Of a DNA stretch of 64,000 nt, positions 56,577-64,000 are shown in pieces. The notes below the pieces were generated by a model. That model searched no databases, was not told where the DNA came from, and worked only from the letters and a program-made list of their open reading frames with translations. Position numbers and translations under genes: made by a program. Position 1 is the first letter of the stretch; every line of letters starts with the position of its first letter. Origin of the DNA: Lepidostoma basale. Lineage: Eukaryota; Arthropoda; Insecta; Trichoptera; Lepidostomatidae. The stretch covers positions 496,001-560,000 of the forward strand of contig JAHDVF020001364.1 of assembly GCA_022606425.2 (NCBI GenBank), written 5' to 3'.

Positions 56577-56846
56577 CATGTTTATTTATTCAGTCGAGTG
56601 TTCAATAGAGTGTTGTTATTATGTTTATTTATTCAGTCATTTTTTAAAAGATAAGTAATTGTATAATTAAGCTAACCATTGTAATAATTGTATACGCTAG
56701 AGTAAGCTTTTTTAAAAATAAATATTCTTTTATACCTAATAAATAAACCTGGCTATTATTTAGATTGTTTCTCTCCATTCCCACTGGAGTCGCTGGACTA
56801 CCCTTTGGGAGAATAACTCCATACAGCGATTGCTACAGTTAATAAA

Positions 56847-57105
56847 GACATAGAAGGTTTCCCGAAGCTGTTGTAGAACGTAGCGGCGCCCTTTCGTTAG
56901 CTTCGCTCATGCAGTCCCTAGGCAATCAAGAATACATGTGAAAGAATAATTATTGAATGAACCCTTCTTTGAAAATCCATCACCCTTCTGGAATGGTGCA
57001 TTCTCATCTGGTTTGTTTGAGCGAAGCTGACGAAGGGGCGCCGCTGCGTCCTATAACAGCTTCGGGTAAGCTGCGGGTAACCTTCTATGTCTTCATTTAA
57101 CTGAT
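56847..57105. repeat. Fold-back element with ~70-90-bp imperfect arms
   Basis: The left arm 56847-56915 (gacatagaaggtttcccgaa, later gcggcgccctttcg) is repeated inverted at about 57015-57095, with a small duplication in the right arm (cttcgggtaagctgcgggta). Loop ~100 bp. No coding content. Confidence 0.75.
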
Positions 57106-57204
57106 AGTTTGTTCTTTTTGAATTTGTATGAACAATCACTGTATTATACCCTACAATAAATAATAATATCCATCACGAGTCTCCCATCCTTTGTAAATAA
57201 AACT

Positions 57205-57345
57205 AAATAACTAACCATCACGCCATTTCCCCGGAGGGGTAGGCCGAGAGAATGGACCGCCACACTACTCTATCCTGACATACCTCTCTAGCTTCCTCCA
57301 CATTCATAAATCGAGTAATACACGCACGTCGATTCTTCCGGCTTC
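57205..57345 (-). mobile_element. Family A 3' end
   Basis: taactaaccatcacgccatt, accgccacactactctatcc and a degraded C-terminal block. Confidence 0.75.
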
Positions 57346-57354
57346 TGAAAAATT

Positions 57355-57594
57355 CCCCATTCTGCCCTTCTTACGACCACCACGTCTGACAAATTTTTGG
57401 AAGATGTATATATGCAAGAATGCTGCACTTAACTTCACATTTTAGTTCACTCTATACTAGCGTCATCTATTAAGATTGGGAAACATTAAGCAGAAAATAT
57501 TTATTAATGCACTGTGAAAGTCTCTGCAAATCATACAGTACTAGATTATGCCTGGAGATGTCTCTCCAATTTTTATGCTTTTAACTTGGACCAG
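57355..57594. repeat. M1 right-half fragment
   Basis: caccacgtctgacaaatttt, agcgtcatctattaagattg, atgcctggagatgtctctcc. Confidence 0.7.
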
Positions 57595-57765
57595 TTATTT
57601 TATACAACGCTATTATAGTTGCTAAAAACTTGTAACAATTGTGACAAATGGTTCATAGATGCCAGTATCGTTCGGTATTCGGAAAGAAATTGAATAATAA
57701 AGTATTTGTGGACGCAACATTACCTGTACTGCTACCACCAGACATGTTAAACATCTTCAAAAGTA
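57595..57765. repeat. Dispersed repeat, inverted relative to 47385-47565
   Basis: Blocks ctaaaaacttgtaacaattg and tgccagtatcgttcggtatt are reverse complements of the other copy with modest divergence. Confidence 0.65.
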
Positions 57766-58261
57766 ATGTTAAACAAATTTTGTTTCAGATTAAAGCGACA
57801 TTAAGAATATGAATTAGAAATGGTGGTAGAGCTTAATCAATAAAACTTTTGTTCATGATAAGCATAGAAGGAATCGAACAATTAATTTTTACCTCAACAC
57901 AAAATGCAACATTTGTTCCACACTAACCACAGAAATATTTTAGGTTTAGAGTTAACACGAGAATATTATTTTGAATGAATCGAATACCTGATGAACCGAA
58001 TAGTTTATATTGAAACCTGTAGATGGAAGCATCTGTAGCTTCCGAAACTAGTCGTGTAAAATATAGTACTCTAGTGGTGAAAAACAAGTGTTTTATTTAC
58101 AATTTAATCGAATACCGCGGCAAAGATTTAACAAGCAGTGTGACCACCACACAATTTATCATTTAAAACTTTTTATGTGTTGGCAGATCTGATATCATCT
58201 GTCAATTTGCAGAATATTTTATAAATATTATGTTTTTATTGTGCACTATTGAAGAACGGCA
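57766..58261. other. 5' flank of VPS26C
   Basis: AT-rich; no repeat recognised. Should contain the VPS26C promoter and 5' UTR. Confidence 0.4.
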
Positions 58262-61200
58262 ATGTCTATTAATCTAGAAATCAAGTTGAAGAAAGCGAAT
58301 AAAATATATCATGAAGGCGTAAGTACATATTTTATTAACGTCATAAAGTAGAATGTTGTTTACAAAAGACGATACAAGACACTATCCTATTTTGAAATTT
58401 TTCTTGAGTCGTCTATGTTCATACGTTGTGACATACACGCTAGTCGAATTTCAGGATCCTAATATGACTACCGAAGGAAAGGCAGATACTGAAAGCCGTG
58501 CCACACTGTTTTAAACAAGCTCTCCACATCGGTCTCCACCGGCGGTTTTGAAATAGTCCAATAACTCCATCTCGCTCATATACTTTTAGTTTAAAATATC
58601 CGAGCGAGATGGAGTTACTTAGTTTTTTTCAAAACCGCCAGTGGAGACCGATGTGGAGAGCTTGTTTAAAACAGTGTGGCATGGCTTTGAGTGTGAGTCT
58701 AAGAAATTAGAATCAGAGTCATAGAGGTCGTGGATGGGTCCATTGGACCCCTGTATTTTAAAATGGTCCAAAAAGAAAATTATGTGGTATTTTTTCAGGA
58801 TATTTCAATTAAAACTAATGTTTTATTTTATAACAAACATATATTTATATATACTTGGACAATTTACAATTTATATATACTTGGACAAGCCTGGTTTGAT
58901 ATCAATAAAGGTGTCAAACATAGTTGCGTAATGTCCCCGTGGTTATTTAATCCGTGTATGGACAAATGTATGAAAGAGCTGAAAGGGTTGGATGTAGGTG
59001 CCAAAATGAGCGAAGTGTCAGTAAGCTGTCTCCTGTATGCGGATGACGCTGTCCTTCTTGCAGACAACGAGCATGAACCACAAGTCCTGGTGAATTGTAT
59101 GTATGAGGTATGCATGCGAAATGATCTGATGATGAATGTTAATTAGTCCAAGGTAATGATTTTTGAAAAAGACAAAATCATGACAGTCTGCAATATTAGC
59201 GTGAATGGTGAAAAAAGCAAGTAGTTGAGTTCGTGTATTTAGGTAGTATGTTTACAAGAGATGGGCGAGTGGAGAGGGATATTGAAAGAAGGGTTGGGGC
59301 AGGCAACAAAGTGAATGGTGCACTTAAAGTTGTCATCGCAAACGAAAACCTATCCAAAAAAGCTAGAATGGCAGTGCACAATGGTGTTCTTCTACCGACC
59401 CTTATGTATGGAAACGAAGCATGGAACTGGCCACAGAAGGATGAAAGTAGAATAAATGCAGTAGAAATGAGCTCTCTTAGACGAATGTATGGATACTCTG
59501 TGTATGATAGAGTGTCAAATGAAAATATAAGTAGTGAATGCAGTGCGAATGATGGTGTCATGAAAAAAATAATGAAAGGATCATTAAGATGGTTTGGACA
59601 TATGGAAAGAATGAATGAAGAAAGAATGGTAAAAAAATTATATGTTAATGATGTAAATGGAACCAGAAATAGAGGAAGACGGAGGAAAACGTGGCACGAT
59701 CAAATAAATCAAATATTGAATGTCGGCCATGTGAGGAGTCAGAGAAATCGACGCCCGTGCATGACACGATGTATGAATGTTGAGGAAGCGAGAGAAATAT
59801 GTCAAGAAAGAAAAGTGTGGCAGTCCATTCTTTCTGCCTACCCCTTCGGGGAGACGGCGTGATGGTTAGTTAGTTAGTTAGTTACTAGGACAAGTGTATG
59901 AAAGAACTTGAAGGCATAGATGCTGGTGCTAAGATGAATTGTTTGTCAGTCAGCTGTTTGTTATATGCAGACGATGCTGTGTTAATCGCAGACAGTAGAG
60001 AAAATTTGCAAGTCTTAGTGTCAAGGATGTATGAGGCATGCAAAAAGAGTGACCTGGTGATGAATGTGTCTAAATATGATTTTCGAGCAAGAAGAATGTA
60101 TGACGATTTGTGATATAAGTGCGATGGGCGAGAAATTGGAGCTAGTTACCGAATTTTAGTTACATTTATAAGACCTGTGTGCGACCAATCGTGAAATATG
60201 GCATTGAATCGAGGGCAGACACTGCCAAGACAAAGAGCATGCTCAGAACAACCGAGATGAAAACACTCCGCGCTATAGCTGGCAAAACTCTACGTGATCA
60301 AGTTAGGAATACAGCCATCCGAGAAATCTGCGAGGTCGAAGATGTGGTCAGATGGGGACGTCAAAGATGGCGATACTGGCATCAACATGTAGAAAGAATG
60401 AGCTCAAATAGGATACCATACATTATTATTATTATTTTGTTGAAAAAACTCCTTACATCATTACAGCGCGAGCCAAATCGATGTAAAGGGTGAAAAAAAA
60501 AAGAATATCAAAGGAAATATACATAGAACCTTACGAATAGGAAAAGCCAGTTATTTGCTAGCTGCCTTTATCGTAAGGGTATTTACGAATTCACCATAAT
60601 TGCTTCCAAAGAAGTCTATCTCTTTTGCAACCTCATTTAAGAGACGAATCGCTTTCAATACAGGAGAACCTCGAAGAGCCTCTGTGCGGCAATTTGGGGC
60701 ATAAAATAATATATGCTCCCTTGCTCTGCTATAACTATGGGGAACGTACAGATTTAGCTCCTTCAGTATTCCTGGATTGAAAATACCTCCGGATAATAGT
60801 TAAAAAAAATTATTTCCCAGAAAGATCATTCGACGAGCTCAAGAGTGTTGAAATCCAACACTCCTGAGAGAAACAGTGAGGGGTACATTCATAGCTCTGG
60901 AATGCCAAACCGACAACGCCGACCAGGAAGACCCCCGAAACGGTGGAGAGAAGCTGGAGTTTAGCGTCTCAAGAAGACCCGCCTGAAATAACAGACTCCT
61001 GAGTCTATCAAAAGTGAAGAAGAAGAATGTATTTTGTGAAAAATAAACTGATTTGATTTGATGATTCAGCGGATATATTTCAATTGTATTCTTTTGCATC
61101 TTTTAGGAGATAGTGAGCGGTTTGGTGGTCGTGTCGAGCCCCGCAGACGTCCGACACGATGGTATATCCCTGCTCCTCGAGGGTATCGTGTCCCTTCAGC

Positions 61201-63511
61201 TGAGCAACAAGAACATCGGGATGTTTGAAGCTTTCAGGAATTCAGTTAAGGTTGACTCACTAACTAACTAATAAATTAATTAAATAGTTCATTAACATTT
61301 TGAATGTATACAAATACTTGTAGACGAATACTGGATATTACCCATTGCGGGTTATCATTTTTAGGATTCATTGTATCTCAAGAAAAATTATATGTTAACA
61401 ATGTAAATGGAACCAGAAATAGAGGAAGACCGAGGAAAACGTGGCACGATCAAAAAAATCAAATATTGAATGTCGGCCATGTGAGGAGTCAGAGCAATCG
61501 ACGCGCGTGCATGACACGATGTATGATTGTTGAGGAAGCGAGAGAAATATGTCAAGAAAGAAAAGTGTGGCAGTCCATTCTTTCTGCCTATCCCTTCGGA
61601 GAGACGGCGTGATGGTTAGTTAGTTAGTTAGTTAGTTGTATCTCAATAGAGACGAAGATGCAAATTGGAAACAGAATATGGTGATCGAGGTGTTTACACG
61701 ACTTATGACTTGTCATTGGTTGGGTTAAGCGCACGCTTTATGTAATACAACATTCCCCATTCCCCCCTTCTTAAAGGTTGGTCATGTTAGAAGCCGGAAG
61801 AATCGACGTGCGTGTATGACTCGCTGTATGAATGTGGAGGAATCTAGAGAGGTGTGTCAGGATAGAGTATTGTGGCGGTCCATTCTCTCTGCCTACCCCT
61901 GCGGAGACACGGCGTGATGGTTTGTTGTTGTTGTTGTTATTATTTTTACGTTAATTTGTTCGTAACATTTCTAATTTGCACTGTATTCAGTTCTTATATT
62001 TTTCAGCCCATAACCCTGATAACTTGCTGCCTGAATCTTCAGAGCGGGGGCAAACTGCCCGCGGGAGTCACAGAGATCCCCTTCGAGCTGCCTCTGCGTC
62101 CGGCTCCAGTCCGCGGTTCGGCCCCTACTCGTCTTCTGGAGACATATCACGGGGTTTTCGTCAGCATCACCTACATGCTCCGAGTGGTAGTACGCCGGTC
62201 CTTCCTCAACAAGGACCTGCTGTCCAACTGTGAATTCATGCTGCAATATAGAAAGGTAAAAATCAAATCAAATAAGTTTATTAACTCAAAAGACATTCTC
62301 TCTCTCTGGTTTCAATCCTGGGATTGGTTTGCAGCAATTTCCTATATTCTTCTCTTCCATTCTTCCCTGTCTTGTGCGGCTCTTTTGAAATGTGCATATG
62401 ATGAGCAGTGCACGTCCACCAACAGGTCCTCCAGGTACTCTCGGCATGGGCGTCCCCTAGAGTTGTCCCCTCGGTCATACCCTCCATTATGGCATGCAGG
62501 AGGCCTTCTTGTCGTATTACATGGCCGATCCATCTTGCACGCCTTTCGGACAAGGTCCTGAGCAGGTGCCTTCCTCCTTCCATTCTTTGGAGAACCTCCT
62601 TATTTGTAATGTGGTCTCTCCAGGAAATTCCTAATAGTCTTCTATAGGACCACATCTCAAAAGCCTCTAGTCTCCGTTTATCTCTTTCGGATAGGCACCA
62701 TGTCTCACAGCCGTACATCAAGATACTCCATACATAGGTCTTGATGAGGAGTATTATCATTAAGAGACATTACAAACAGGAAAAAGTTTAAGGCATCTAT
62801 TGAGTACAGGTCAAATATTATAAAAATACAACATAGTACCAGGAACGCATTAGAGATGGTTTGACATTAGGAAGACAAGATACTTTCGTAAGTCAAGAGT
62901 ATTTGTCTCCTGAACGTACCTTCACTAATATGAAAGATGTCGATCTCCGAGGAGACCGCGTTCAGCAGACTAATGGCTCTTCCCACTGGTGTCACCAGAG
63001 GCAGATTGGTTCTGGTGGCCGGTTGGTAAAACAAACTATGCTGTCGCTGTCGGAGAAATCTATCAGGGACAAAAAGACCAACACCCTCTAGCATGGCCGA
63101 GTTCTCGAAATTTCCCCTGATTAATTTAAAGAAATGGGTTATGAGATGCCCATCTCTTCGAAGCTGTAAAGAATTGGTTCCGAGCATTCCTAAAAGAAAT
63201 GCCGTGGGATATATAGATAGATAGATGTTATCTATCTTTGTACTGCATATCGAAAGAACTATTGACATTTACTTACTTCAGACTACGCACTCCTAAACGT
63301 CACGATTAGGTTTTGTCTTTATTTTTTCCAGTGCAAAGATAAAGTGGAGCCCAAACCTGTGAAGTGCGTGATATCCCCGCAAACCATTCAGAACGCGCGC
63401 AGCTTGCTGGGACAGGGGGATGGCGGCAGGAGCAACGCAATACCGAAGTTCAACATTCTGGCAGAACTGGACGCTACCGTCTGTCCCTTGGACCAACCTT
63501 TCACGGGGCAG
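58262..63511 (+). CDS. VPS26C: VPS26C / DSCR3 (retriever arrestin-fold subunit), 5' part, 4 exons
   Basis: Subunit of the retriever endosomal recycling complex (VPS35L-VPS29-VPS26C). Exons: 58262-58318 (MSINLEIKLKKANKIYHEG), 61107-61250 (GLVVVSS, FEAFRNSVK), 62007-62255 (TEIPFELPL, ETYHGVFVSITY) and 63332-63511 (ISPQTIQN, PLDQPFTGQ). Splice phases are all zero. This gives residues 1-210 of about 297; the remaining exons lie beyond the right edge. The first three introns begin with GT. The fourth begins GC (cag|gcaagt), matching the GC-AG donor consensus. Intron 1 carries a long hairpin and several retroelement ends. Confidence 0.92.
58489..58693. repeat. ~205-bp near-perfect hairpin in VPS26C intron 1
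   Basis: Left arm 58489-58577 and right arm 58601-58693 are reverse complements with few mismatches (for example gctctccacatcggtctcca against its complement), separated by a ~24-nt loop. Could be a fold-back MITE or the template of a long intronic hairpin RNA. Confidence 0.85.
58885..59885 (+). mobile_element. Family A copy including RT motif C, VPS26C intron 1
   Basis: [67 protein letters not shown] and (ttag)n. Broken by a stop near 59142 and a frameshift near 59215. Confidence 0.9.
59886..60150 (+). mobile_element. Family A (A2) RT fragment directly after a family A tail
   Basis: [40 protein letters not shown], truncated before the C-terminus. Confidence 0.85.
60151..61025 (+). mobile_element. 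Family B fragment split by a nested element
   Basis: 60155-60420 ([31 protein letters not shown]) resumes at 60890-61015 ([12 protein letters not shown]). Between them lies the insertion at 60421-60845. Confidence 0.82.
60421..60845 (-). mobile_element. Nested J-related RT C-terminal fragment with (ATT)n tail
   Basis: Minus-strand frame: LKELNLYVPHSYSRAREHIL, FYAPNCRTEALRGSPVLKAI, RLLNEVAKEIDFFGSNYGEF. ATT repeats at 60423-60437. tacat at both borders may be a target duplication. Confidence 0.75.
61297..61775. repeat. M1 copy interrupted by a family A insertion
   Basis: 61297-61380 and 61636-61775 are the two parts of one M1 unit. The break carries a direct repeat ttgtatctca (61371-61380 and 61636-61645). 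Confidence 0.88.
61381..61635 (+). mobile_element. 5'-truncated family A insertion with 10-bp target duplication
   Basis: Starts at [20 protein letters not shown] and ends SAYPFGETA plus (ttag)n, bracketed by ttgtatctca. A textbook truncated non-LTR insertion. Confidence 0.9.
61776..61940 (+). mobile_element. Family A 3' end with (TTG)n tail
   Basis: ggttggtcatgttagaagcc, gcgtgtatgactcgctgtat, acggcgtgatgg and then ttg repeats. Confidence 0.8.
62285..62762 (-). mobile_element. Family C RT fragment, VPS26C intron 3
   Basis: IILLIKTYVWSILMYGCETW, LLGISWRDHITNKEVLQRME, RARWIGHVIRQEGLLHAIME; frameshift near 62465. It lies between ttaactcaaaagacatt (62280) and taagagacattacaaacagg (62762), i.e. 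inside a J tail. Confidence 0.85.
62763..63225 (-). mobile_element. Family J RT C-terminal fragment, VPS26C intron 3
   Basis: [60 protein letters not shown]; its 3' tail (62263-62295) is separated by the family C insertion. Confidence 0.86.
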
Positions 63512-63517
63512 GCAAGT
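63512..63517 (+). promoter_or_regulatory. GC-type 5' splice site of VPS26C intron 4
   Basis: cag|gcaagt after the codon for Gln210. It matches the U1-complementary consensus used by GC-AG introns; family alignment places an exon end here. Confidence 0.6.
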
Positions 63518-63629
63518 AAACCCCATCCAAGATTAAATAATCATGCTGTTCCTCTCCTGAAGTGGTTTCTGCATGGGATAAACGCCGCTAGACTGGAGGA
63601 GAGCAGTAATTATCTAAAAGATTTTTTGT

Positions 63630-63845
63630 TCTGATGGTGTCAGCTCTTGTTTCTATTCCATATGTCATTATAGAACGTACGCATGCCTTGTAGATTTGCT
63701 CTTCTTTAGCATATATTTTTAATTTTCCAAACAGCATTCGTCAAGCAGCCAGCCACAACGGCGGCCCTGTTTGTTAGTTCACTTACTTCTCCGTAGAGGT
63801 CACTGCTGCTTGATACATCAACAACTAAGTACTTGAAATGCATAA
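63630..63845 (-). mobile_element. Family B-like RT fragment
   Basis: Minus-strand frame: EQIYKACVRSIMTYGIETRA, then AAVVAGCL and DLYGEVSELTNRA. Confidence 0.75.
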
Positions 63846-64000
63846 CTTGACTTCAAAGACAAACCAGCGAATCGCCGGCTTTGTGAGTCAGTGACAAATT
63901 GACCTTGGTCGGCGATTCACCGGCTTTGTGTTGCAATGGGTTAAATAGTGGATTAAACAAAGTTTTTCAATTTCCTAAGTATAATACTATGGAATTCCAC

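Noticed and set aside
59863..59885. Telomere-like repeats (ttagttag...)
   Set aside because: The period is four (TTAG), they occur only as retroelement tails, and the insect telomere unit is TTAGG.

Overview
This window is insect-type nuclear DNA. Multi-exon genes with GT-AG introns sit in a large mass of truncated non-LTR retrotransposons, hAT, mariner and pogo/Tigger relics, MITE-like repeats and minisatellites. I do not commit to an order. There are no operons, CRISPR arrays or rRNA genes, and I did not identify a tRNA.

Host genes, left to right. (1) EXOSC10/Rrp6, the nuclear exosome 3'-5' exonuclease, on the minus strand (4021-23333). I could assemble 13 exons by homology and matching splice phase; its introns are packed with repeats. 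(2) DCPS, the scavenger mRNA-decapping enzyme, on the plus strand (24918-32893), complete in 5 exons, head-to-head with EXOSC10. (3) A UBE3D-like HECT-type E3 ligase, single-exon, starting 94 bp after the DCPS stop. (4) Three intronless C2H2 zinc-finger genes: minus at 38451-40094, plus at 48647-50512 and plus at 54389-55420. The first two have acidic N-termini rich in SUMO-consensus motifs. (5) The 5' part of VPS26C (DSCR3), the retriever-complex subunit, on the plus strand (4 exons, 58262-63511), running off the right edge.

Mobile DNA. An intact, apparently full-length I-group non-LTR retrotransposon (40289-46603) has ORF1 with three CCHC knuckles and ORF2 with endonuclease, reverse transcriptase and RNase H. 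It carries a (GAA)n-type tail and a 15-bp target-site duplication, and its 3' UTR is interrupted by a 0.6-kb hAT-like MITE. Most other repeats are 5'-truncated C-terminal ends of reverse transcriptases, which I group as family A (many with TTAG-type tails), B, C, D, J (jockey-like C-terminus) and L (CR1/L2-like). A MITE-like family, here called M1, recurs at least seven times, often broken by other insertions.

Functional links. EXOSC10 and DCPS act in 3'-5' RNA decay (exosome digestion, then hydrolysis of the residual cap), so their divergent arrangement is notable. The 1.6 kb between their start codons holds a Tigger-like MITE and a candidate solo LTR with a PBS-like sequence. The zinc-finger cluster contains the youngest-looking transposon of the window, inserted about 180 bp upstream of the first finger gene's start codon.
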